Assembly: GCF_039537505.1 (NCBI RefSeq)
Contig: NZ_BAABAQ010000009.1
Coordinates: 248,001-312,000 of the forward strand
Source: Streptosporangium oxazolinicum
GTDB lineage: Bacteria > Actinomycetota > Actinomycetes > Streptosporangiales > Streptosporangiaceae
Direction: 5' to 3'
Length of the DNA stretch: 64,000 bases
The stretch's first letter is position 1. Every line of letters begins with the position of its first letter. The position numbers and the translations under genes are program-made. This document shows, piece after piece, positions 10,101-17,751 of this stretch. The notes beneath the pieces are model-generated. The model was not told where the DNA came from. It saw only the letters and a program-made list of their open reading frames with translations, and ran no database searches.

Positions 10101-12229
10101 CGACCCAGCGGGCCACGTTGGACGCGGCGGCGGACAGGCTCGCCGCCGCCCTCGCGGGCGAGCGGGAGGAGAAAGAGCCGGAAAGCCCCTCCGACGGGTT
10201 GCTCGCCGACGCGCTCAACGGCTTCGGCGTGACCCACTACTGGGGGCGCAGGGAGACGTCCCACGGCATCTTCCAGCATCTCCGGACGATCGGCCGCGAA
10301 AGGCTGACGCCCTCCGGCCAGACCGTCCGCGTCCACGTGGACGGACCGCCGCTCGCCTTCATCCCCATGGAGTGGGAGCCGCTGCTCGACCGGTCGGCCG
10401 CCCTCGCCTACCGGGCGGCGTCGGCGTCCGATCCCGGACAGGCGGGCGCGCTGCGCGAGCTGCTCTCCGAGTTCGAGACGCTCGGGCTGGCCTCCTCGGC
10501 GGAACCGTCCTCCTGGCGCCGCCTCGTCCTGCACCTCGACGACACCTGGATCGACAACGTGCGGAGCAGGCGTCCCGATGGCGGCTGGCGCAACGTGCTC
10601 CCGCTGGCGGACGGCGCCCTCATCGCGTTCCTGAGCTTCGGCTCCGACAGCGGCGGCGGCTACCGCTTCACCGCGCTCTTCCACGACCCGGCGGGCCGCT
10701 TCGACGTGCCCCACCCCTACACCGTGCGGTCCTCGGGACCGGTCGGCGAGGCCAGGCACGCGGGCTGGCTCGGGGAGTTCCTCACCGAGTTCGCCGGACG
10801 CGGCCCCATACCCTGGCGGCCGGAGAGCGCGGAGGAGTTCGCACGGCTCACCGGGGTGACCGAGACGACGGCCCGGCTGGTCGTCGCCGGGCTGCCGAAC
10901 GTGGACACCTACGATCGCGGCTTCCTGCCCGGCGACCTGCGGGCGACCCTCGGGGTGAAGGCGACCGACGCCGCCGTGGCCAAGGACGAGCTGCGCGGGA
11001 TGGACGCCGACGTACGGCGGGAGGTCGTCGGCGCGCTGCTGCCCGAGCGCCCGGCCGACCTGTGGACCGAAGGGCCGGACGTCGCCGCCGCCGCACGCGT
11101 GTGGAGCGCCCGGGTGGGACGGCGGGCCGCCGTCCCCGAATGGCTCGTCGGGGAGGCGACCCGCGCGATGCGTACCTCGTGGGAGCCGAGCCGGGCGCTG
11201 CCCGCCCTGCTCGACCCGGCCTCGGCGCCGGCGCTCAGCACGGACCTGCACTGGCAGGTGAGGGGCGACCGCGTCGCCCCTGCCGACGGCGGCGACACCG
11301 GATTCACCCATTCCACGCTGCTCTCCGCGGTCACGCTGACCGCGTGGCTGGCCCACCGGCTGCCCTCCGGTGATCCCATACGGGCCGCGCTGCCGGCGGT
11401 GCTGGCCGCGATCAGGGAACGGCTGGCCCATCCCGACCTGCTGCTCGATCTGGGTGACTACGTCAACCTTCCCGAATTCCGCAAGGTCGCCGGAGCTCCC
11501 ACCGAGGTCGCCGAGGGCTGGGAGCGCTACGGTGCCGTGATCATGGCCACCCATGACGACCGGCCCGCGCCGGGTCTGCGCGTCGCCCTGCTCGACGCGT
11601 CGGGGAGCGACCCCTACCTGCCGGCCCTGCGCGCCCTGAACGGTCACCCGGAGCGGCCCTTCCCCGCCGAGCTGGCGCTGCGCACCGCCCGCGATCCGCG
11701 TTTCGAGGCGCTCCTCGCCGACCCCGGAGACCCCGTGGCGGGGGAGCGCGCGGCCGACGGCACCTGGTGGCCGCAGGACCCCTCCCGCTCCGTGCCCGCG
11801 CTGCTCTCCCAGGTCGCGGGGGAGCACGGGCTGGGCCAGGACGCCGCGGCACTCTACCTGGCGCTGCTCGCGATGCCGGATCCCACCGACAAGAACGTCA
11901 CCCGGTGGACCGGCTGGAAGCCCGCCCGGTTCAAGGCGGCCCGCGCCGAGCTGGCCGCCACCGACCTGGTGGTCGAGGCGAGCCGTACCCGTGCGGGACG
12001 CTCGCTCTTCCTGCCGGGAGGCTGGGCCGAACTCAAGGCTCCGAACGTCCCGCTCGAACGATGGAAGTTCCCCCTGCTCGACCTGGTCAGTGGGGAGAGC
12101 CCGGTGCTCGGGGTGCTCGTGCCCGCCGAGCCCGCCGCCGACCTCTACGCCAGGGCGTGGCAGCGGGTCCGCGACGGCGACGTTCCCCGCTTCGAGGAGC
12201 TCCGCGTACGGCGCGGCAGGCGCCGCTGA
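7190..12229 (+). CDS. Giant protein (1679 aa) of the MoxR-VWA-SWIM cluster
   Basis: I cannot assign a domain with confidence. The protein is soluble, Trp- and Arg-rich, with no signal peptide or membrane segment. The N-terminal ~350 residues look helical and repeat-like (PKAALDAYQRLATQLAGSV, DEALRRIHRLC). Residues ~600-880 are beta-rich with many W and G. The C-terminal ~400 residues are helical and end in WTGWKPARFKAARAELAATDLVVEASR, which resembles the ends of large DUF4132-associated proteins. Its position between DUF4132 and MoxR suggests it is the missing N-terminal part of a YehI-like protein, or a substrate or adaptor of the AAA+ motor. Start: GTG 7190 overlapping the previous stop, with GAGGAGGG 10 nt upstream. 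A low-complexity QPGQLGQPGQP patch lies near residue 930. Confidence 0.7.
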   Translation: MSDATSSVSTPTAGTHEPSGRRGGTEIPEPREAARVAEARELLEAGAVLPPGTDGGERAVPLTARAYRHPGLEDRVVVRLVAEELGAAEDAAAGFLGLEPDGEPAVVGVGLRRSLGFPEWVLVHHPEDGHHALALVPELDRAGRQAKSKPKAALDAYQRLATQLAGSVPHFLPTFLEQAGRVFLAVENTTYASQMFVQARKAETEHGLPVDEDRLDAVFLEFALAGALPVKALSVYAKELAGRVPADEALRRIHRLCVRRTAGGLSPSAQMAVELRRLARAAGRDADIEEQSYLVDLLALPATSGAPLGWWKAHRPALANLARREPAFRGTLLNTMPANGDNDMPVLWLEVLEESGATVGLGEGLGEAEVPEHERPADGTAGWFERFLAIWRPGWQGTPGPPGLYALVERVAGRLRAELAATGGTVPFVPDPDLVDLLLSLEIPVADPDDDARLLLKLWARAKEGRDLLALEADPRFRPAFHRAADAFDDDSEGIRAVRRLAASPGGRTMLAEWVGAVARRSAATGLPQLPDALRRLTWLPGEALVLAEKEVTEAVRADLAAELARTLRGGLLDELGWPAWEEAVADLVDPKKLDEIETADAWPNLIVSGPSRARVIGLEGTVLVHDLRPAPDDVWSDPDFQHVDGELLVYWGTHGDGLRGYWHSSAGRILSLQGEISWWRTGSGTVTLPLPGGGRATGAGVLHPGDTAVPRRCTLIGDGTSYWIWDGEADGWREHDPVTMTEGRLSMPGFLADALRSAPPGSTFRDGWVLPAFSGEVTPVGVPVDGLLGWRVVELPDGSLRGEDLAGRAVTLRGGPDGHGRPSRAVTFPGDDRPRAVVKGYRDVKLVDPEGVVVATASLGDGPGVFAEGTALLPPLRYWHHMRPRDLEGSSALRRIDGETAAALLKAASSVGSAESADQRQYGQPGQLGQPGQPPRSPREELRDLVRALLPQVTHDALVAGIAGAVAFAATQRATLDAAADRLAAALAGEREEKEPESPSDGLLADALNGFGVTHYWGRRETSHGIFQHLRTIGRERLTPSGQTVRVHVDGPPLAFIPMEWEPLLDRSAALAYRAASASDPGQAGALRELLSEFETLGLASSAEPSSWRRLVLHLDDTWIDNVRSRRPDGGWRNVLPLADGALIAFLSFGSDSGGGYRFTALFHDPAGRFDVPHPYTVRSSGPVGEARHAGWLGEFLTEFAGRGPIPWRPESAEEFARLTGVTETTARLVVAGLPNVDTYDRGFLPGDLRATLGVKATDAAVAKDELRGMDADVRREVVGALLPERPADLWTEGPDVAAAARVWSARVGRRAAVPEWLVGEATRAMRTSWEPSRALPALLDPASAPALSTDLHWQVRGDRVAPADGGDTGFTHSTLLSAVTLTAWLAHRLPSGDPIRAALPAVLAAIRERLAHPDLLLDLGDYVNLPEFRKVAGAPTEVAEGWERYGAVIMATHDDRPAPGLRVALLDASGSDPYLPALRALNGHPERPFPAELALRTARDPRFEALLADPGDPVAGERAADGTWWPQDPSRSVPALLSQVAGEHGLGQDAAALYLALLAMPDPTDKNVTRWTGWKPARFKAARAELAATDLVVEASRTRAGRSLFLPGGWAELKAPNVPLERWKFPLLDLVSGESPVLGVLVPAEPAADLYARAWQRVRDGDVPRFEELRVRRGRRR

Positions 12230-12601
12230 CGCGGGCGCCCTCCTCCCACGGACGCTGTCTTCCCACGTGTGCTCTCCTCTCGCGGGTACGGACCTTCTTC
12301 TCGCAGGTGCGGACCTCGCGGGGGGCGTACCCGTGGGGGGCGGACCACGCGGGTGCGTAGCTCGCAGGCGCGGATTCCGCGGGTGCGGACCTCGCACGGC
12401 GGACCGCGCGGACGAACCGTACGCGCTGATTTCCGTGGGCACGGGTCGCTCCAGTGGGAAACACCCGCTTCCACCGGTTTCGCCGCCTGCACTGTTTTAA
12501 CCGTTTTCACCGTTTTCGCTAGACCTGATCGGCCGGGGCGCGGGCTCGTCGCCCAGTCCCGGCCGGATCGGGCATTCCCCCCGGACAAAAGGATCTCCCC
12601 G
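12230..12601. other. 372-bp intergenic region with minisatellite
   Basis: No convincing gene lies here, although the frame of the downstream ATPase stays open back to ATG 12269. It holds the 15-bp repeat array at 12279-12412 and, before the ATPase, a short T-rich run with three GTTTT-containing steps around 12492-12520 that could be part of a promoter or an attenuator. Confidence 0.6.
12279..12412. repeat. Degenerate 15-bp tandem array
   Basis: About eight units related to CTCGCGGGTGCGGAC follow each other with a 15-bp period (for example 12279-12293, 12300-12314, 12331-12345, 12346-12360, 12361-12375, 12376-12390). It lies between the giant protein gene and the MoxR gene. As the period is a multiple of three, no stop arises in the frame of the downstream gene. 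Confidence 0.8.
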
Positions 12602-13801
12602 ATGACCATGACCGAACCGGTGGCCTCCGCCGCCCTTCCCAACCGGCGGACGCTGCCGGCCGAGGAACAGCACGCCACCGAACTCGCCTTCCTCGCCGCC
12701 CACGACGACGGCCCCCGCCCGCCCGGCTGGGCGCTGACCCCGCGCGCGGTCGTCACCTTCGTCTGCGGCAGCGGGGGCGAGACCCTCGAACTGCCCAGAT
12801 CCCGGCAGGCGAAGGACCGCGACGGCGGCGACGGCGCCACTGTGCCGCCCGCCCGGCTCGCCATCACCCCCAAGTTCGTCGGTGAGCGCTCCCTGGTGGA
12901 ACGCTGCGTGGTCACCCTCGCGGGCGAGCGCGGCCTGCTGCTGGTCGGCGAGCCGGGCACCGCCAAGTCGATGCTCTCCGAGCTCCTCGCCGCCGCCGTC
13001 TGCGGCACGAGCGCGCTCACCGTGCAGGGCACCGCCGGTACCACCGAGGACGCCTTCCGCTACGGCTGGAACTACGCCCTGCTCCTCGCCCAGGGGCCGA
13101 GCCGCCAGGCGCTGGTCGACTCCCCGGTGCTGGCCGCCATGCGGGCCGGGCGGGTCGTCCGGATCGAGGAGATCACCCGCTGCCTGCCCGAGGTGCAGGA
13201 CGCCCTGGTGTCGATCCTGTCCGACCGGCGCCTCAGCGTGCCCGAGCTCGCGGGCACGCCCGACGCCCTGACGACGGCCACCCCCGGTTTCACCGTGATC
13301 GCCACGGCCAACCTGCGCGACCGGGGCGTCTCGGAGATGTCGGCGGCGCTCAAGCGCCGGTTCAACTTCGAGACCGTCGTCCCCATCGCCGACCCCGTCG
13401 CCGAGGCCGCCCTGGTGCGCGGCCAGGCCACCGCCGTGGTGCGACGTGCCGGTGCCGCCTTCGGCGTCGACGACGTCGTGCTGGACGCGCTGGTCACCGT
13501 GTTCCGTGACCTCCGCTCCGGCCGCTCGGCCGAGGGCTGGGACGTGGAGCGCCCGGGAACCGTGATGTCCACGGCCGAGGCGGTGCAGGTGGCGGCCTCC
13601 CTCGGGGTGGCGGCGGCCTACCTGCCCGGCGGGGACGTCCTCGACCTGGTACCCGGTCACCTGCTCGGCGTGGTCCGTAAGGACGACCCGGCCGACCACG
13701 CGCGGCTGCTCGGCTACTGGGACGGCCCGGTGCGACGCCGCGCCGAGGACGGCTCCGCGATGTGGCGCCGCCTCTGGGACCTGCGGGAGAACCTGCGTTG
13801 A
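12602..13801 (+). CDS. MoxR-family AAA+ ATPase (YehL-like)
   Basis: A 399-aa AAA+ ATPase. Walker A is GEPGTAKS (residues 116-123), Walker B is VVRIEE (185-190), and sensor 1 is the Asn of ATAN (about 237). The insertion EITRCLPEVQDALVSILSDRR is the MoxR/RavA-like pore and helix region. MoxR ATPases use ATP to remodel or load partner proteins, generally together with a VWA protein, which is encoded two frames downstream. ATG 12602 was chosen because AAAGGAT precedes it and the upstream open frame is repeat-derived. The stop overlaps the TTG of the next gene (TTGA), so the complex is probably made in fixed proportion. Confidence 0.9.
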   Translation: MTMTEPVASAALPNRRTLPAEEQHATELAFLAAHDDGPRPPGWALTPRAVVTFVCGSGGETLELPRSRQAKDRDGGDGATVPPARLAITPKFVGERSLVERCVVTLAGERGLLLVGEPGTAKSMLSELLAAAVCGTSALTVQGTAGTTEDAFRYGWNYALLLAQGPSRQALVDSPVLAAMRAGRVVRIEEITRCLPEVQDALVSILSDRRLSVPELAGTPDALTTATPGFTVIATANLRDRGVSEMSAALKRRFNFETVVPIADPVAEAALVRGQATAVVRRAGAAFGVDDVVLDALVTVFRDLRSGRSAEGWDVERPGTVMSTAEAVQVAASLGVAAAYLPGGDVLDLVPGHLLGVVRKDDPADHARLLGYWDGPVRRRAEDGSAMWRRLWDLRENLR

Positions 13802-16800
13802 CGAGCGAACGACAGGCGAGCACTCCCGATGCGGACACCCAAGACGACGTCCGGGTGACGGCCGGGCACGGGGCCGGTCGAGGCGGTGGTGTCCGGGTGA
13901 GAGGCGAGCATGGGGCCGGTGGGTCCGGTGGTTCTGGTGGGGACGGTCGAGACGGTGGTGCCCGGGTGAGGGGCGGGCATGGGTCCGGTGGCTCCGATGG
14001 GGATGGTCGAGACGGCGACGTCCGGGTGACGGCCGATCGTGGTCCCGATCTTCCTGACGTGGACGCTCACGGCGAGGGCGCCGGTGCCGATCCGCGAGGT
14101 GCGGTGGAGGCGCTCGCCGAGACGGGTGGTGACGGGCGGCCCTACCTGCTCGGCGTACGCCACCACAGCCCCGCGCTGGCGGCGGTCGTCCCGGCCCTGC
14201 TCGACGCCGCCGGGGCCGAGGTGGTCTGTGTCGAGCTGCCCGCCGACTTCCAGCCGTGGCTGGTCCACCTGGCGGATCCGGCGACCCTCGCGCCGGTCGC
14301 CCTCGCCGGTACGGGCGGGGACGGGCGGCTCGGCTTCTACCCCTTCGCCGACTTCTCGCCCGAGCTGGCCGCCATCCGCTGGGCGCGCGAACGCGGGGCC
14401 GAGGTGCTCTGCTGCGACCTCCCGCTCTCCGCCCCCGCCTGGTCGGAGGGCGATCCGGTGAGGTCCGGCGCGGTGACACCGCCGTCCAGGACCTTCGCCG
14501 ACGGCCTCGCCGCCTCCGCCACGGGCAGGGACGGGGACGACATGTGGGATCGCGCCGTCGAGGTGCTCGCCCCCGGCTGCCCGCCCGAGGCGGTACGCCG
14601 CGCGGCGCTGGGCGTGGGCTGGGCGCTGCGGCGGGACGCGGAGAACTCGGGGGGAGTGTCGTCCGGCGACCTGGCCCGCGAGGCGCACATGCGCGAGGTT
14701 CTCGCCGGGGCGGCCACCGGCGGCCGGAGGGTGGCCGCGGTGATCGGCGCCTTCCACGCTCCCGCCCTGGTCACCCGCGATCCGGCCACCGCCACCCCGG
14801 CCCGTTCCGCCTCCGGTCAGGCCACCCCGGGTCAGGCGCCCTCCGGTGCGGGCACCCCGGCGCACGGCACGGGCACCCCCGCCGCGCCGGCCGCCGGAGG
14901 CCCCTCGCCCGCCACGTCACTCGTCCCGTACGCCTTCGACCTGCTCGACTCCAGGTCCGGTTACCCGGCGGGCATCCGTGACCCGCGCTGGCAGCAGGCG
15001 GTCCTCGTCGCGGGCGGCGATCCCGGGAGGATCAGGGACGCCGCCGCCCGTACGATCACCGAGGTCTGCCGTGAGCTGCGCGCCGCCGGGCACACGGCGG
15101 GCACCGGCGAGGCCGTGGAGACGCTGCGGCTCGCCTGCGACCTGGCCCGGCTGCGCGGGCTGCCCGCACCGGGGCGCGGCGAGCTGCTCGAGGCGGTGAC
15201 GACCGTGCTCGGCCAGGGCGAACCCCTGGGTCGCGGCCGGGCGCTCGCCCGCGCCCTGGAGACGGTCCTCGTCGGCACCGAGCGCGGCAGGACCGCTCCG
15301 GGCACCCCCCGCTCCGGGCTGGGTCCGGCGGTCGAGACCGAACTGGCGGAGCTGCGGCTGCCGCACCCCGGCGATCCCGGCTCCCGCGAGGTCCGCCTCG
15401 ACCCGCTCCGTTCGGACCTGGACCGCCGCCGCGAGATCCTGCTGCAACGCCTGCTGGTGTGCGGCACCGGCTATGGCAGGCCGACCGAGGTGGCGGGTAC
15501 GGGTGACGGGACGGCCCTCACCACCCGGTGGCTGCTCTCGTGGACGCCCTCGGCCGCCGCGCTGCTGGACCTGGCGGGCGTACGGGGCGTCACCTCGGCC
15601 CTGGCCGCCGAGGGGACGCTGCGCGAGACCTTCCGCAGGCAGTCCGCGGAGGGCGGCCCCACCTGCGAGCTGATCCTCGCGGGACTGCGCGCCGCGGCCG
15701 CCTGCGACCTGCGGGACCTGGTCGCCGACCGCATCGAGGACGCCGCCTCGACACTTCCCGTCAGCGCGGGACCGCCCGACCTGCTCCAGGCCCTCGACCT
15801 GCTGGAGGCGCTGCGCCGCGAGCACCTTCCCGGCACCACGCCGCGGAGCCGGGAACGGGCGGCGGAGCTGGCGGGCACCCTGCTGGAGGCGGCCGTACGG
15901 TCACTGCCCGGCCTGGCCGGCAGCGATCGGCCCGAGGACGCCGCCGCCCTGATCGCGCTCGTCACCCGCTCCGCCGAGCACCGGCTCGGCCTGAGCCTCG
16001 ACGACGCGCTGGACACCCTCGCGCGTACCGGCTCCCCGCTCATCCAGGGGGCCGCGCTCGCGGCGCGCGTCCTGCTCGACATGGACGCGCCGGACACCCT
16101 CGGGGCCCGAGCCGCCGGATGGGTCGACACCGCCACGGGGCCGGAGGGGCGCCACCGCCTGTCCCGCCTGCTCACCGGCCTGCTGGTCGCCGCGGGCCCG
16201 CTCCTGCAGTCGGCCTCGGCGGCCCTCGACCCGCTGCTCGACCGCGTCGACGGCCTCACCGACCAGGGTTTCCTCGACCGGCTTCCCGCGCTGCGCGGCG
16301 GCTTCGACACCCTCGCCCCGGCGGCGCGCGACCGGCTGCTGCGGGCCGTGACCGACCGCCTCGGCGACCGTATCGACCTGGCGCTGAGCGCCCCGCCCGA
16401 GCTCCTGGCGCTCTGGACCGCCGCGGACGCCGCCGGGCTGGCCGCCCTGACCGCCCTGCGGCTGCCCGTGCCCGGCCTCTCCCTCCCGCCGGACGGGGCC
16501 GAGCCACCCGTCCGGGGCCGGGCGGGCGAGGCCGCCGGGGAACCGGAGTCGCCGGGGGAGACGAGCGGGGGCGAGCCGGAGCCTCAGGAGACCGTGCCGG
16601 GAGGGGAGGAGGCCGTCCCACGGAGGCTCGCCCCGGCCGACCGGTGGCGCCTGCTCCTCGGAAGGGAGACCGAGCGGCTGCCTCCCGGAGCCAGACGCTA
16701 CGCGCACGCCCTGGACGAGCTGTACGGGACGGGCCGGGGAGAGGGAGCGGGCGACTTCGGGCCCGGATCGGGTACCGGCGGCGACGGCGGCGGGCAGGGG

Positions 16801-17751
16801 GCCTCCTTCCCCTCCGCCCGCGAGTGGGCCGAGGAGCTCGACGCCCTGTTCGGGGCGGAGGTGCGCGAGGAGGTGCTGGCCAGCGCGGCCGGTGCCGGGC
16901 GGACCGACGTGCTGTCCGAACTCGACCCCGACTCGGTACGCCCGTCGATCGACCTGCTGACCTCCGTCCTGTCCCTGGCGGGCGGGCTGCCCGAGCAGCG
17001 GCTCTCCCGGCTGAGGCCGCTGGTGCGCCGCCTGGTCGCCGAGCTGGCCAAGGAGCTCGCCACCCGGATGCGTCCCGCGCTGACCGGCCTGGCGACGCCG
17101 CGTCCCACCCGCCGCCCCGGAGGACGGCTCAACCTGCCCGCCACCCTCAGGGGCAACCTGGCGCACACGCGCCGGACCGGCGACGGCAGGCTCCTCGTCG
17201 TGCCGGAACGACCGGTCTTCACCACCCGGGTACGCGACGAGGCCGACTGGCGGCTGATCTTCGTGGTCGACGTGTCGGGCTCGATGGAGGCGTCGGTGAT
17301 CTGGTCCGCGCTGACAGCGGCGGTTTTGGGAGGCGTTCCCACGCTCTCCACCCACTTCCTCGCCTTCTCCACCGGCGTGATCGACCTGACGGACCGGGTC
17401 GCCGACCCGCTGTCCCTGCTGCTCGACGTGCGGGTCGGCGGCGGTACGCACATCGCCGCCGGGCTCGCCCACGCGCGCTCCCTGGTCACCGTGCCGAGTC
17501 GCACGCTCGTCGTGGTGGTCAGCGACTTCGAGGAGGGCTACCCGCTCGGAGGGCTTCTCGGCGAGGTCCGCTCCCTCGTCTCCTCCGGCGTGCACCTGCT
17601 GGGCTGCGCCGCCCTGGACGACGCCGGAGCCCCGAGATATTCGGTGCCCGTCGCCCAGCAGCTCGTCGCGGCCGGCATGCCCGTCGCCGCACTCAGCCCG
17701 CTTGCCCTCGCCCGCTGGGTGGGCGACCGTCTCCGAGGAGAAAACCGTTGA
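13798..17751 (+). CDS. DUF5682-VWA fusion protein (YehM + YehP equivalents)
   Basis: About 1317 aa. Residues ~1-100 are a Gly/Asp/Arg repeat tail. Residues ~110-850 match DUF5682: YLLGVRHHSPALAAVVPALLD, VVCVELPADFQPWL, and later VAAVIGAFHAPALV, a pattern reminiscent of the EreA/ChaN/TraB-like hydrolase fold (inference). Two acidic, low-complexity linkers follow (about 900-940 and 985-1015). The C-terminal ~170 residues are a VWA domain with an intact MIDAS: DVSGSM near residue 1158, Thr in GGGTHI, and Asp in VVSDFEEG. In E. coli these are separate proteins YehM and YehP. Start TTG 13798 overlaps the ATPase stop, with GGGAGA upstream; an ATG at 13762 would overlap the ATPase by 40 bp. Confidence 0.85.
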   Translation: MTSERQASTPDADTQDDVRVTAGHGAGRGGGVRVRGEHGAGGSGGSGGDGRDGGARVRGGHGSGGSDGDGRDGDVRVTADRGPDLPDVDAHGEGAGADPRGAVEALAETGGDGRPYLLGVRHHSPALAAVVPALLDAAGAEVVCVELPADFQPWLVHLADPATLAPVALAGTGGDGRLGFYPFADFSPELAAIRWARERGAEVLCCDLPLSAPAWSEGDPVRSGAVTPPSRTFADGLAASATGRDGDDMWDRAVEVLAPGCPPEAVRRAALGVGWALRRDAENSGGVSSGDLAREAHMREVLAGAATGGRRVAAVIGAFHAPALVTRDPATATPARSASGQATPGQAPSGAGTPAHGTGTPAAPAAGGPSPATSLVPYAFDLLDSRSGYPAGIRDPRWQQAVLVAGGDPGRIRDAAARTITEVCRELRAAGHTAGTGEAVETLRLACDLARLRGLPAPGRGELLEAVTTVLGQGEPLGRGRALARALETVLVGTERGRTAPGTPRSGLGPAVETELAELRLPHPGDPGSREVRLDPLRSDLDRRREILLQRLLVCGTGYGRPTEVAGTGDGTALTTRWLLSWTPSAAALLDLAGVRGVTSALAAEGTLRETFRRQSAEGGPTCELILAGLRAAAACDLRDLVADRIEDAASTLPVSAGPPDLLQALDLLEALRREHLPGTTPRSRERAAELAGTLLEAAVRSLPGLAGSDRPEDAAALIALVTRSAEHRLGLSLDDALDTLARTGSPLIQGAALAARVLLDMDAPDTLGARAAGWVDTATGPEGRHRLSRLLTGLLVAAGPLLQSASAALDPLLDRVDGLTDQGFLDRLPALRGGFDTLAPAARDRLLRAVTDRLGDRIDLALSAPPELLALWTAADAAGLAALTALRLPVPGLSLPPDGAEPPVRGRAGEAAGEPESPGETSGGEPEPQETVPGGEEAVPRRLAPADRWRLLLGRETERLPPGARRYAHALDELYGTGRGEGAGDFGPGSGTGGDGGGQGASFPSAREWAEELDALFGAEVREEVLASAAGAGRTDVLSELDPDSVRPSIDLLTSVLSLAGGLPEQRLSRLRPLVRRLVAELAKELATRMRPALTGLATPRPTRRPGGRLNLPATLRGNLAHTRRTGDGRLLVVPERPVFTTRVRDEADWRLIFVVDVSGSMEASVIWSALTAAVLGGVPTLSTHFLAFSTGVIDLTDRVADPLSLLLDVRVGGGTHIAAGLAHARSLVTVPSRTLVVVVSDFEEGYPLGGLLGEVRSLVSSGVHLLGCAALDDAGAPRYSVPVAQQLVAAGMPVAALSPLALARWVGDRLRGENR
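13840..14040 (+). repeat. In-frame Gly/Arg/Asp-rich imperfect repeats
   Basis: The N-terminal tail of the DUF5682-VWA protein is encoded by three to four imperfect units of about 60-70 bp, with recurring VRVRGxHGxGGS and GDGRDG. Copies at about 13910-13985 and 13970-14025 are most alike. The segment lies before the conserved domain and is probably disordered. Confidence 0.7.

Noticed and set aside
12279..12412. CRISPR array
   Set aside because: Units are 15 bp without unique spacers and no cas genes are nearby.
7766..12442. A 1558-aa minus-strand open frame opposite the giant protein
   Set aside because: High GC at third positions keeps antisense frames open; low-complexity Gln/Gly/Arg composition, no start signal, and it runs antiparallel to a coherent gene.
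12269..12601. N-terminal extension of the MoxR ATPase to ATG 12269
   Set aside because: The extra residues are encoded by the 15-bp repeat array and lack conservation features; ATG 12602 has a ribosome site.
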